DNA of 11,050 nucleotides from Gemmatimonadaceae bacterium (lineage in GTDB: Bacteria; Gemmatimonadota; Gemmatimonadetes; Gemmatimonadales; Gemmatimonadaceae), in NCBI GenBank assembly GCA_025936015.1, contig JAICUE010000046.1:1-11050 (forward strand), in the 5' to 3' direction. The notes beneath the pieces were generated by a model. The model did no database searches. It saw only the letters and a program-made list of their open reading frames with translations, and was not told where the DNA came from. Shown here piece after piece: positions 1 to 6,997 of the stretch. The position numbers and the translations under genes are program-made. Position 1 is the first letter of the stretch, and the number at the start of each line of letters is the position of its first letter.

Positions 1-2
1 GA

Positions 3-1925
3 GCGACCGGGACCACCGTAATCACGCCGAAGTCGGGAACCGCCGCACCGTCGTTCCTCCCCGACGGATCGACACTCGGCAGGGCGGACGCGTTGCCCAC
101 CGAGTCGGCGCCAACGGCGCCGTCGTTCTGGTCGCGGCTGTCGACGATGAGCGTGCTCTCGCTGGCGATCGCGCTCTGGGCAATCGTCGCGCTGGTGATT
201 CTCGCATCGCTCGCCTGGTCCGCCCTCGCGGTCAGGCGGATCGTGACACAGGCGCGGGCCCTCGACAGCGACGACTGGACGGTGCTGCTCTATGAAATCG
301 CCGATCGCTTCGGCCTCGACGACGCACCGCGCCTGCTTCGCAGCGACGACGCGAAGATGCCGTTCGCGTGCGGCGTCTTCGAGCCGACGATCGTGCTGCC
401 CGCCGAGAGCGATGGCTGGAGCGTCGACCGTCGGCGCGCGGTGCTGCTCCACGAGCTCGCCCACGTCCGCCGCCGCGACCTCGCCGGCCACACGTTAGGC
501 AGGCTCGCCTGTGCCGCCTGGTGGTTCCACCCGCTGGTCTGGACCGCCGCCCGCGAGCTGCGCTCGGAGAGCGAGCGCGCCTGCGACGATCTCGCGCTGT
601 CGTGCGGCACCCGCGCCGCGGACTACGCGGAGCATCTGCTGGACATCGTCACGTCGATCCGGCGCGACGCCACCCCGTCGGTCGCGCTGGCGATGGCGCG
701 CCGCAAGGAATTCGAGGGACGCATGCTGGCAATCCTGGATCCACATCTCCGTCGGTCGGCGCCGAACCGTGCGCAGTCCACCGCAATGATCGCGTCGCTC
801 GCGGTGATCGCGATCGTCGTCGGCGCCGCTGCCCCGGCGCGTCGCGCGCAGGGACAGAGCCAATCCGCGCCGGACAGCTCGCGCGCGGCGTCGGCAACTC
901 GGTCCGCGCAGCCGGTCGAGTCACGGCCCACGGAGCAGCCCGTCGAGCAACCGTTCGAGCAGCGCTCCGCGCCCGGTGGGTACGCCTACCAGAAGATCGA
1001 GCGGCGGGTCAGTGAGCGCGTCGCCAACCGGGTGACGAGCAAGGTGACCAGCAGGGTCTCGAACGAGGTCGCACGCGACGCTTCGCACGACGCCGATTCC
1101 GAGCGCGCCGGTCCCGATGTGGCGCGCGAACTCGCTCGGGAGTCGCGTCCGGAGGGAGTCGCTGCGCTCCGCCGACTGATCGCCGCGCCGCGTCCCGGTG
1201 CCAAGGACTCGGATGACCGGCCGGTGCTGCTCGCCCAGGTCCTGCGCAGCGACACGAGCGCGGAGCTGCGGCGGGTCGCCGCGTGGGGGCTGTCCGAGTA
1301 TGCCGACAACCAGGTCGCGGTCGAGGCGCTCGCCAACGCGGTGACGCACGACAAGGACGAAGACGTCCGCGAGATGGCCGCGTGGGCGCTGGCCGATGGC
1401 AACGAGCGGACCGTCGCGACGGCCGCGCTGTCCACCGCGCTGAAGAGCGACGCCAGCACGAAGGTCCGGGCGACCGCCGCCTGGACGTTAGGCAACGTCG
1501 GCGACCGCTCGGCGGTCGATGCGCTCGTCGCCGCACTGAGCGACTCGAGCATGTCGGTGCGGCGCCGCGCGGCGTGGGCGATCGGCAACATCGAGCCGCG
1601 CACCGCGCCGCCGGCGCTGACCGCCCTGCTCAAGGACAAGGATCCGCGAACCCGCGAGCTCGCGGCGTGGGCGTTGTACGAGATCGAGGACCCACAGGCC
1701 GCCCCCGCGCTCCAGGCGGCGCTGAAGACGGAGACCGACAAGGATCTCCAGATCTCCTACATCCGCGCAATCGCCGCGATGGGCGAGAAATCGGTGGACG
1801 CGATCCGTGGCCTCCTCGAGTCCCCGGATCCGCGGATCAAGTCGATGGCAGTGCGCGCGCTCGCCGGCGGCGACGCGGCCGGTCCCTGGCCCTGGCCCTG
1901 GCCGGAGCCGCGGCCGTACCCCTGA
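3..1925 (+). CDS. M56 (BlaR1-type) metallopeptidase fused to HEAT repeats, 5'-partial
   Basis: Membrane zinc peptidase of the BlaR1/MecR1 family. A TTG start is possible at 93, but the frame is open to the window edge and M56 proteins normally have further membrane helices N-terminal to this part, so the true start is probably outside. Counting from 93 as residue 1: membrane segment about 20-45; zinc motif HELAH at 120-124; candidate third ligand E161 in ESERACDD; second membrane segment about 230-247; a four-residue repeat [xx(R/K/E)V] at 303-334; about seven HEAT repeats at 350-597; and tail PWPWPWPEPRPYP. The family usually cleaves a repressor in the cytoplasm after an outside signal. Here HEAT repeats occupy the place of the penicillin-sensor domain, so the signal is probably a protein or surface contact (inference). 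No BlaI-type repressor gene lies in the window. Two CGTTAGGC copies fall inside the gene. Confidence 0.88.
   Translation, partial: ATGTTVITPKSGTAAPSFLPDGSTLGRADALPTESAPTAPSFWSRLSTMSVLSLAIALWAIVALVILASLAWSALAVRRIVTQARALDSDDWTVLLYEIADRFGLDDAPRLLRSDDAKMPFACGVFEPTIVLPAESDGWSVDRRRAVLLHELAHVRRRDLAGHTLGRLACAAWWFHPLVWTAARELRSESERACDDLALSCGTRAADYAEHLLDIVTSIRRDATPSVALAMARRKEFEGRMLAILDPHLRRSAPNRAQSTAMIASLAVIAIVVGAAAPARRAQGQSQSAPDSSRAASATRSAQPVESRPTEQPVEQPFEQRSAPGGYAYQKIERRVSERVANRVTSKVTSRVSNEVARDASHDADSERAGPDVARELARESRPEGVAALRRLIAAPRPGAKDSDDRPVLLAQVLRSDTSAELRRVAAWGLSEYADNQVAVEALANAVTHDKDEDVREMAAWALADGNERTVATAALSTALKSDASTKVRATAAWTLGNVGDRSAVDALVAALSDSSMSVRRRAAWAIGNIEPRTAPPALTALLKDKDPRTRELAAWALYEIEDPQAAPALQAALKTETDKDLQISYIRAIAAMGEKSVDAIRGLLESPDPRIKSMAVRALAGGDAAGPWPWPWPEPRPYP
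493..500 (+). repeat. CGTTAGGC octamer in the M56 peptidase domain
   Basis: Exact copy in the sense direction, encoding the Leu-Gly of GHTLGRL just after the zinc motif. Confidence 0.8.
1486..1493 (+). repeat. CGTTAGGC octamer in a HEAT repeat of the M56 gene
   Basis: Exact copy encoding the Leu-Gly of AAWTLGNVG, the conserved HEAT-repeat turn. Confidence 0.8.
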
Positions 1926-1930
1926 GCGCG

Positions 1931-1938
1931 CGTTAGGC
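1931..1938 (+). repeat. CGTTAGGC octamer, intergenic copy after the M56 gene
   Basis: Exact copy of the window-wide octamer, 5 nt after the TGA of the M56-HEAT gene and 8 nt before a GC-rich hairpin. It is one of only two copies that lie outside genes. Confidence 0.8.
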
Positions 1939-1946
1939 AGTGAGCC

Positions 1947-1967
1947 CGGGCGTCACGGCGACGCCCG
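1947..1967 (+). terminator. GC-rich hairpin after the M56-HEAT gene
   Basis: Perfect 8-bp stem CGGGCGTC / GACGCCCG with a 5-nt loop (ACGGC), 21 nt past the stop codon. There is no T tract, so intrinsic termination is likely weak or factor-assisted. It separates the M56-HEAT gene from the -10-like element of the next gene. Confidence 0.5.
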
Positions 1968-1978
1968 CTCTCGTCCGG

Positions 1979-1984
1979 TATGAT
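1979..1984 (+). promoter_or_regulatory. Possible -10 element of the HEAT-repeat gene
   Basis: TATGAT, one mismatch from TATAAT, followed by an AT-rich patch that is unusual for this sequence (GAAATTTCAA). It lies 55 nt before the ATG at 2039. No convincing -35 is seen at 16-18 nt, where the upstream hairpin sits, so the call rests on the -10 and local composition only. Confidence 0.35.
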
Positions 1985-2006
1985 GCTGAAATTTCAACAG
2001 CCACCC

Positions 2007-2020
2007 GGCCGCACGCGGCC
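2007..2020 (+). other. Small hairpin in the leader of the HEAT-repeat gene
   Basis: GGCCG / CGGCC stem of 5 bp with a 4-nt loop, ending 9 nt before the Shine-Dalgarno sequence. It may influence translation, or be a chance product of high GC. Confidence 0.25.
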
Positions 2021-2029
2021 GATCACAGC

Positions 2030-2033
2030 GGAG
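2030..2033 (+). promoter_or_regulatory. Ribosome binding site of the HEAT-repeat gene
   Basis: GGAG, 5 nt before the ATG at 2039. This site and the signal peptide that follows decide the start against longer in-frame options reaching back to 1940. Confidence 0.7.
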
Positions 2034-2038
2034 TTCTC

Positions 2039-3484
2039 ATGCAACGCATCTACTCGCTCGCCCTCGCCGCGGCCCTGATGTCGCTCACCGGCAGCGGTCC
2101 TGCATTCAGCGGCGACGAAGCCGTGATCATCGAGCGCGGCAGCCGCGCCTTCGACGGGATCATCGAGCAGCCGGAGAGATTCATTCGGCCCGCGGACGGC
2201 TTCAATGTCGGCGCTCTGCTCGCCGCCGCGCACGGTGCACCGCCGCTCATCTGCTCGCTCGCGGCGCAGGCCGTTCGCAACTACGGCTGGAACGGATGGG
2301 CCGACGCACCCGCGACTCCGCTGCCGCGCGCGGTGCTCCCCGAAGAACGGGCACGCCATCGCGGCGACGACGATGACGACGACGTCGCCGCGCTCTCGGC
2401 CGCCGACGTCCAGCGACTGCTCAGTTCCTTGTCGTCGGACGACGCCTGCGTCCGCGAACTCTCCGTGAGACTGATCGGCCGCGCCGACGACTCGGTCGTC
2501 GCTCCCGGCCTGATCTCGAAGCTTCAGAGTGGCAATGGTCCACTGCGCGAAGTCGCCGCGCTCGGCCTCGGGCTCGTCGGCGCCGAGAGCGCGACTGACG
2601 CATTGATCGCCAGCCTTCGCGATACGGAGCGCGGAGTCCGCGCCAACGCGGCCTGGGCGTTAGGCAGGCTCGAGAGCGGCAAGGCGCTCGGTGCGCTCAC
2701 CGGACTGTTCCGCGACCCGGACGCGATGGTCCGCGGCGCGGCGGTAGTCGCCGTCGGGCGGATGGACTCGACCGCCGCCACGGCGGCGCTCATCCGCGTC
2801 GTGCGGCAGGACGATGCGGCGTCGGTTCGTCGCGTCGCGGCCTGGGCGTTAGGCGAGCTCGAGGCGCACGAGGCGGTCGACGCGCTCGCCAGCACGCTGG
2901 CGAAGGACAACGACGCGAACGTCCGCGAGATGGCCGCCTGGGCACTGGGCCAGATCGAGGAACACTCGGCGACGAGTGCGCTCGCTGCGGCCGCGAAGAG
3001 CGATGCCGACGATCGCGTGCGGGAGACCGCGGTATGGGCGCTCGCCCAGATCGGCGATCGCGCATCGACCGACGTTCTCGGCCAGATCGCGGCGAGCGAC
3101 AAGAGCTCGCGCGTCCGCGGCACCGCCGCGTGGGGCGTTGGCCAGATCGCGGAAGACGGCCGCGCGCCGGCCGGCCTGCTCCAGGCACTGAAGGATCAGA
3201 GCGCCGACACGCGGCTCAAGGCGGCGTGGGCACTCGGGCAGATTGGCGACTCGTCGGCGCTCCCGGCGATTCGCGATGCGTTGAAGAGCGAGCAGAGCTC
3301 GGAGGTCGGTCGCGCGCTCATCCGCGCGCTGCTGAAGTCGGGCGAGCGCTCGGAGAGCGCGCTGACCGAGCTGCTCGACTCGAAGGACCCGCGCGTGCGC
3401 GAGGTGGCCGTCCGTGGCCTGGCCGGCAACAACCACTTCAACCCGTGGCCCTGGCCGTGGCCGCGTCCGCGGCCCTTTCCCTGA
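2039..3484 (+). CDS. Exported HEAT-repeat protein with Trp-Pro C-terminal tail
   Basis: 481 aa from the ATG at 2039. Residues 1-25 form a signal peptide (MQRIY, hydrophobic core, then SGPAFSGD). A run of six Asp at 110-115 precedes about eleven HEAT repeats (about 119-468) with the repeating core VRxxAAWALGxI. HEAT solenoids bind other proteins; no catalytic motif is visible. The last repeat and tail (SKDPRVREVAVRGLAG, then PWPWPWPRPRPFP) align with the end of the upstream M56-HEAT protein (SPDPRIKSMAVRALAG, then PWPWPWPEPRPYP). VREMAAWAL is identical in both proteins. The genes are adjacent and co-directional, but a hairpin and a -10-like element between them suggest separate promoters. A role as periplasmic partner or regulator of the M56 peptidase is inference. 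Two TTA codons, both inside CGTTAGGC, lie at equivalent places in two HEAT repeats. Confidence 0.9.
   Translation: MQRIYSLALAAALMSLTGSGPAFSGDEAVIIERGSRAFDGIIEQPERFIRPADGFNVGALLAAAHGAPPLICSLAAQAVRNYGWNGWADAPATPLPRAVLPEERARHRGDDDDDDVAALSAADVQRLLSSLSSDDACVRELSVRLIGRADDSVVAPGLISKLQSGNGPLREVAALGLGLVGAESATDALIASLRDTERGVRANAAWALGRLESGKALGALTGLFRDPDAMVRGAAVVAVGRMDSTAATAALIRVVRQDDAASVRRVAAWALGELEAHEAVDALASTLAKDNDANVREMAAWALGQIEEHSATSALAAAAKSDADDRVRETAVWALAQIGDRASTDVLGQIAASDKSSRVRGTAAWGVGQIAEDGRAPAGLLQALKDQSADTRLKAAWALGQIGDSSALPAIRDALKSEQSSEVGRALIRALLKSGERSESALTELLDSKDPRVREVAVRGLAGNNHFNPWPWPWPRPRPFP
2658..2665 (+). repeat. CGTTAGGC octamer in the HEAT-repeat gene (first copy)
   Basis: Exact copy encoding the Leu-Gly of AAWALGRLE. 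Several sister repeats encode the same Leu-Gly with CTG or CTC plus GGC, so the codon choice is not forced by the protein. Confidence 0.8.
2847..2854 (+). repeat. CGTTAGGC octamer in the HEAT-repeat gene (second copy)
   Basis: Exact copy encoding the Leu-Gly of AAWALGELE, two HEAT repeats after the first copy. Confidence 0.8.
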
Positions 3485-3492
3485 GCAACCGC

Positions 3493-3500
3493 CGTTAGGC
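3493..3500 (+). repeat. CGTTAGGC octamer, intergenic copy after the HEAT gene
   Basis: Exact copy 8 nt after the TGA of the HEAT-repeat gene and directly before the long hairpin at 3504-3554. Same arrangement as the copy at 1931. Confidence 0.8.
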
Positions 3501-3503
3501 GCC

Positions 3504-3554
3504 GGGGGCCAGGCATCAGGACTGCGTTGCGGCAGTGCCTGACGCCCGGCCCCT
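3504..3554 (+). terminator. Long hairpin between convergent genes, probable bidirectional terminator
   Basis: The arms GGGGCCAGGCATCAGG (3505-3520) and CCTGACGCCCGGCCCC (3538-3553) pair at 14 of 16 positions. The inner ACTGC / GCAGT stem extends the helix, with a GTTGCG loop and one bulged G. It sits between the stop of the + strand HEAT gene (3484) and the stop of the - strand hexosaminidase gene (3573), as expected for a shared terminator. No T tract on either strand. Confidence 0.7.
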
Positions 3555-3572
3555 CGCGCCGTCAGGCGATGC

Positions 3573-5177
3573 TCACCACGCGATCTGCGGCGAGCGGTAC
3601 CAGTTGATGCCGATCTGGTTCCAGCGCGCGGCGTGGGCGGCGAGGCGCGTCCGGAAGTCGTCCCAGTTCCGGTTTGCCTGCGGCGTCCAGCCGACTTCGG
3701 CGACCGCTGGCAACCGCGGCATCAGCATGTACTCGGCCGCCGTGATGTTGGCCAGCGTCTCGCTCCAGAGCGGTGCCTCGACTCCGATGATCGCGCTCTC
3801 GGGGACTCCCTTCATGTACGTGGCTGGATCCCAGTCGTAGGCGTCGCGGACCTCGACATAGCCGGCCCAGTGCAAGCCGAGCTCGGTAGTCGCGTCGTAC
3901 TTCATGTCGAGGTAGACCTTGTCGGACGGCGACATGATCAGCTTCGACCCGTATTGCAGCGCCGCGGTCGCTGAGTCGCTCTTCCACTGTTGCGCGATCG
4001 TCGTCGGGAGCAGGTGGGCCTTCGTGATCTCCTCCCAGCCGACCATCTGCTTGCCATGGCTGGTCACGATCTGCTGCACGTGCTCGACGAACTTGATGTA
4101 CTGCGCCGGCGTCAGCGTCTGCACCTCGTCGCCGCCGATGTGGATGTACTTGCCCGGCGTCATTGCCGCGAGGTCGCGGATGATGTCATCGAGCATCGTG
4201 TACGTCGCCGCACTGTCGACGCAGAACGTGCTCCAGCCGACGTCGGTGCCGGTGTAGCTGCTGCCTACCGCACGGTTCGCGCACGCAACGTTAGGGTACG
4301 CCGCGATCGCCGCGTAGCTGTGCCCCGGCATCTCGACTTCGGGGACGATCGTGATGTAGCGCGCCTGCGCATAACGCGTGATCTCGGCGTAATCGTCGGC
4401 CGTGTAGAATCCGCCGGGGCCGCCACCGACCTGCGACAGGCTGCCGGCGCTCGTCAGGAGCGGCCGCGAGGGAATCGCGATGCGCCACCCCTGATCGTCG
4501 GAGAGGTGCAGGTGCACCACGTTCAGCTTGTACAGCGCCGCGATGTCGATGAACTGCTCGACCTCCTTCACGGTGTAGAAATGGCGGGCGACGTCGAGCA
4601 TCGCGCCACGCCAGGCGAAGCGCGGCGTGTCGGTGATCGTGACCGCCGGGATGTTCCACGCCTGCCGATCCACCCCGATCTCCGACTCGATCTTCACCGG
4701 CAGCAGCTGCCGCAGTGTCTCGATGCCGTGAAAGAGTCCGGCCGGCCGATAGGCGGTGAGCCGTACCGCGTCGGAGTTGACGACGAGCTCGTAGCCCTCG
4801 TCGCCGAGCGCGCTGCGGTCTGGGGCGAGGGCGAGGTGGATCGCGCTCGTTCCCGGCGCCACATCCGGCGATCCGGCCGGCACGAGCGTCGCGACGAGCG
4901 GGAAGTCGGTCGGCGTCCGCAGCATCGTGCCTAACGCTTCGGCGACCTGCAGCGCCTCGGCGTTGCCATTGTCGACGCGGATCACCGTCTCCCTCGTGAT
5001 CGCGAACGGCGCGCCGGTGCCGACGGTCATCTGCGCTGGCGCCGGGATGAGCCGCGGCGGCATCACCAGCGGCGCGTGGGCCGGCGACGGGTTGGTTGCG
5101 GTGACCGGCGCGCCCGGGCGGCAGGCGGCGGCGAGCATGGCGCAGCTGAGGGCGAGCGGGATGCGGCGTCGAATCAT
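3573..5177 (-). CDS. GH20 beta-N-acetylhexosaminidase, lipoprotein
   Basis: 534 aa. Removes terminal N-acetylglucosamine or N-acetylgalactosamine by substrate-assisted retaining hydrolysis, so chitin fragments, peptidoglycan pieces or glycans are possible substrates. Lipobox LAAAC gives lipid-modified Cys19, so it acts in the periplasm or at the surface. Domains: GH20b-type N-terminal domain about 40-175, then the TIM barrel. GH20 motifs seen: FAWRGAMLDVARHF, HLHLSDDQGWR, VPEVEMPGH, HIGGDEV with the catalytic Asp-Glu pair D350-E351, VGWEE, and APLWSET. Length and motifs are complete. The ATG at 5177 is preferred over an in-frame one at 5219 because it has an RBS and begins the signal peptide. 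It lies 88 nt downstream of the sugar dehydrogenase gene on the same strand and may be co-transcribed. Confidence 0.95.
   Translation of the reverse strand: MIRRRIPLALSCAMLAAACRPGAPVTATNPSPAHAPLVMPPRLIPAPAQMTVGTGAPFAITRETVIRVDNGNAEALQVAEALGTMLRTPTDFPLVATLVPAGSPDVAPGTSAIHLALAPDRSALGDEGYELVVNSDAVRLTAYRPAGLFHGIETLRQLLPVKIESEIGVDRQAWNIPAVTITDTPRFAWRGAMLDVARHFYTVKEVEQFIDIAALYKLNVVHLHLSDDQGWRIAIPSRPLLTSAGSLSQVGGGPGGFYTADDYAEITRYAQARYITIVPEVEMPGHSYAAIAAYPNVACANRAVGSSYTGTDVGWSTFCVDSAATYTMLDDIIRDLAAMTPGKYIHIGGDEVQTLTPAQYIKFVEHVQQIVTSHGKQMVGWEEITKAHLLPTTIAQQWKSDSATAALQYGSKLIMSPSDKVYLDMKYDATTELGLHWAGYVEVRDAYDWDPATYMKGVPESAIIGVEAPLWSETLANITAAEYMLMPRLPAVAEVGWTPQANRNWDDFRTRLAAHAARWNQIGINWYRSPQIAW
4289..4296 (+). 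repeat. Single-mismatch copy (CGTTAGGG) in the GH20 gene
   Basis: CGTTAGGG, last base changed, antisense to the gene, which reads CCT AAC GTT (Pro-Asn-Val). It may be a degenerate copy or chance. Confidence 0.4.
4929..4936 (-). repeat. CGTTAGGC octamer in the GH20 gene
   Basis: Exact copy on the - strand, in the sense direction of the gene, encoding the Leu-Gly of EALGTM with a TTA codon. Confidence 0.8.
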
Positions 5178-5183
5178 TGGCAA

Positions 5184-5188
5184 TCCTC
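5184..5188 (-). promoter_or_regulatory. Ribosome binding site of the GH20 gene
   Basis: GAGGA on the - strand, 6 nt before the ATG at 5177. It fixes the start 14 codons inside the longest open frame. Confidence 0.65.
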
Positions 5189-5265
5189 GGGCGTGGCGGG
5201 AATGAAACGTCGAGCCCAAGCTAACGCGTCGACGGCCGCGCGCTACCAGCGGATCCCACGCACGA

Positions 5266-6561
5266 CTATCGCCGCGTCACCCGCCACACCGTATTGCCGA
5301 CATCATCGGCGACGAGCAGGGCCCCGCGCGCGTCGATCACGACGCCGACCGGCCGCCCCATCGCGTTGCCGTCGCCGTCGAGAAAGCCGGAGAGAACATC
5401 GACCGGCGCGCCGGCGGGAACGCCGTTCGCGAACGGAACGAAGACGACCATGTAGCCGCTGCGCGGCTTCCGGTTCCACGACCCATGCTGGCCGACGAAC
5501 ATCCCGTTGGCGAACGGTGCCGGGAGCGACGTCGTCGCGGCGTAGAACAGGCCGAGCGACGCGGTATGCGCGCCTAACGCGTAATCGGGGACCACCGCGG
5601 TTGCGACGAGGTCGGGCCGCCGCGGCTTCACCCGCTTGTCGATGTGCTGCCCGTAGTAGCTGTACGGAAATCCGTAGAACGCTCCGTCGTGGACGGCGGT
5701 CATGTAGTCAGGCACGAGGTCGCTCCCGAGCTCATCGCGCTCGTTGACCGCGACCCACAATGCGCCGGTCTCCGGTGCCCAGGCCATGCCCACCGGGTTG
5801 CGCAGACCGGACGCGTAGATGCGATGGGCGCCGGTCGACGGATCGACGTCCCAGATCGCCGCGCGATCTGTCTCGGCGCCGATCCCGCGCTCGCCAGCGT
5901 TGCTGTTCGAGCCGACGGCCACGTAGAGCCGCGAGCCATCGCGGCTGGCGATGACGTTCTTCGACCAATGGTGATTGATCGGACCGGCGGGAAGATCGAC
6001 GACCTTCGCCGCCTGCGCCGTGATCACCGTGTCGCCGGTCGCATACGGAAAGCGGACGAGGCCGTCGGTGTTGGCGACGTACAGTGTGCTGCCGACGAGC
6101 GACATCCCGAACGGGGATGAAAGGCCGTCGAGGAAAGTGGTGCGTGTCTCGGCGACACCATCGCCGTCGGCATCGCGGAGGAGGGTGATGCGATCCGCAC
6201 TCTTCACCGCCGAGCCGGCCTTCTTCTGGAACCGGTCGGTGAACCAGCCCTTGATGCCGGGATTGTTCCGCGGGCGCTTCGGACCATTCGTCTCGGCGAC
6301 CAGCACGTCGCCGTTAGGCAGGACGTAGAGCCAGCGCGGATGATCGAGTCCGGTGGCGAAGGCCGCGACGGCGAGCCCCGCTCCGGGGGCCGGATGCGCG
6401 CCGGCCGGCCACCCCTTCGCCGGCGCGATGTTCACGAGCGGGATCAGCGAGGTGCTCGGTGCCGGCAGCTGCGGATGCGGGCCGATTCCAGCGGCGAGCG
6501 GAAGGCGCGCCGGCGACCCACAGGCGACGACAGCGATGACGATCGCGGGACGAAGGTTCAT
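5266..6561 (-). CDS. Sorbosone dehydrogenase-like (PQQ sugar dehydrogenase family) lipoprotein
   Basis: 431 aa from the ATG at 6561, chosen because it begins a short lipoprotein-type signal (MNLRPAIVIAVVAC, Cys14). The rest is a six-bladed beta-propeller of the L-sorbosone / soluble glucose dehydrogenase family, whose best known members oxidise sugars with PQQ. Recognisable blocks are GLDHPRWLYVLPNGDVLVAETN, DADGDGVAETRTTFLDGL, GLRNPVGMAWAPETGALWVAVNERDELG, GQHGSWNR and GRPVGVVIDARGALLVADDVGNTVWRV. The substrate cannot be told from the sequence, and many relatives are only annotated by similarity. The gene starts 14 nt after the ExbD-like gene on the same strand, so the two are probably one operon. 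Its own RBS is weak, consistent with translational coupling. Confidence 0.88.
   Translation of the reverse strand: MNLRPAIVIAVVACGSPARLPLAAGIGPHPQLPAPSTSLIPLVNIAPAKGWPAGAHPAPGAGLAVAAFATGLDHPRWLYVLPNGDVLVAETNGPKRPRNNPGIKGWFTDRFQKKAGSAVKSADRITLLRDADGDGVAETRTTFLDGLSSPFGMSLVGSTLYVANTDGLVRFPYATGDTVITAQAAKVVDLPAGPINHHWSKNVIASRDGSRLYVAVGSNSNAGERGIGAETDRAAIWDVDPSTGAHRIYASGLRNPVGMAWAPETGALWVAVNERDELGSDLVPDYMTAVHDGAFYGFPYSYYGQHIDKRVKPRRPDLVATAVVPDYALGAHTASLGLFYAATTSLPAPFANGMFVGQHGSWNRKPRSGYMVVFVPFANGVPAGAPVDVLSGFLDGDGNAMGRPVGVVIDARGALLVADDVGNTVWRVTRR
5572..5579 (-). repeat. CGTTAGGC octamer in the sugar dehydrogenase gene
   Basis: Exact copy on the - strand in the gene's sense direction, encoding the Leu-Gly of DYALGAH with a TTA codon. 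Confidence 0.8.
6312..6319 (+). repeat. CGTTAGGC octamer antisense to the sugar dehydrogenase gene
   Basis: Exact copy on the + strand, the only one running against its host gene. The gene reads it as CCT AAC GGC (Pro-Asn-Gly of VLPNGD), so the motif is not simply a Leu-Gly codon habit. Confidence 0.8.
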
Positions 6562-6575
6562 CAGGCGCCGATCGG

Positions 6576-6926
6576 TTATTGCGAGTCGCCGAGCGTGTAG
6601 GGCAGCGTGTCTCCCTCGAAGCGGATCGGGAGTCCGACCGCGCGGATCTGGGCGAAGACGACCCACTGCGCCGGGGTCGGAGCGCTCCCCGGTCGCTCGC
6701 GCGTGTAGTACACGACTTTGCCTGACGCTTTCTGCGCGGCGAGGAGCATCTTCACCGAGTCGAGCGACATCGCACGCTCCTCGAGCTCCACCGCTCCCGT
6801 CGTGTCGACGTACACGTGAAGCTCGTTCGGCCGCTTGTGCACCGGGGGACGGTGTGCTTCGTGTTTCCCGCAGCCGATCGCGAGCGCGGCGGCGGTGATG
6901 CAGAGCCAGATCTGTTTCATCCTCAT
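6576..6926 (-). CDS. Small lipoprotein with ExbD/TolR-like domain (tentative)
   Basis: 116 aa from the ATG at 6926; a second ATG at 6920 is equally possible and changes two residues. Signal peptide and lipobox LAIGC give Cys19. The mature part (LHVYVDTTGAVELEERAMSL, then a helix, then KVVYYTRERPG, then a helix and GLPIRFEGD) follows the strand-helix-strand-helix-strand order of the periplasmic domain of ExbD/TolR, which couples the proton motive force to envelope work. Classical ExbD is held by a membrane helix, whereas this one would be lipid-anchored, and no ExbB/TolQ gene is nearby. The resemblance is by eye only; it could be an unrelated small lipoprotein. First gene of a likely operon with the sugar dehydrogenase. 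Confidence 0.65.
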   Translation of the reverse strand: MRMKQIWLCITAAALAIGCGKHEAHRPPVHKRPNELHVYVDTTGAVELEERAMSLDSVKMLLAAQKASGKVVYYTRERPGSAPTPAQWVVFAQIRAVGLPIRFEGDTLPYTLGDSQ

Positions 6927-6997
6927 GGAGTCCGGGTCGCCAGGCGATGTAACGCGTTCGCCTGCAACTTCAGACAATCCATGCGGGTCTGCCAGTG

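Noticed and set aside
986..1741. Long - strand open frame opposite the HEAT part of the M56 gene
   Set aside because: It mirrors the codon periodicity of the + strand HEAT repeats, its composition is Ser/Arg/Ala-rich without domains, and the + strand reading gives clear motifs.
2524..3123. Long - strand open frame opposite the exported HEAT gene
   Set aside because: Same mirror effect of GC-rich repeats, with repeated Ser/Ala strings and no RBS or domain.
2640..3480. DNA tandem repeat across the HEAT-repeat gene
   Set aside because: The similarity follows the protein repeat, with diverged codons; it is a HEAT solenoid rather than a recent DNA repeat.
3990..4934. 314-codon + strand frame opposite the GH20 gene
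   Set aside because: The - strand protein has complete GH20 motifs; this frame is Arg/Asp/Val-rich with no recognisable family.
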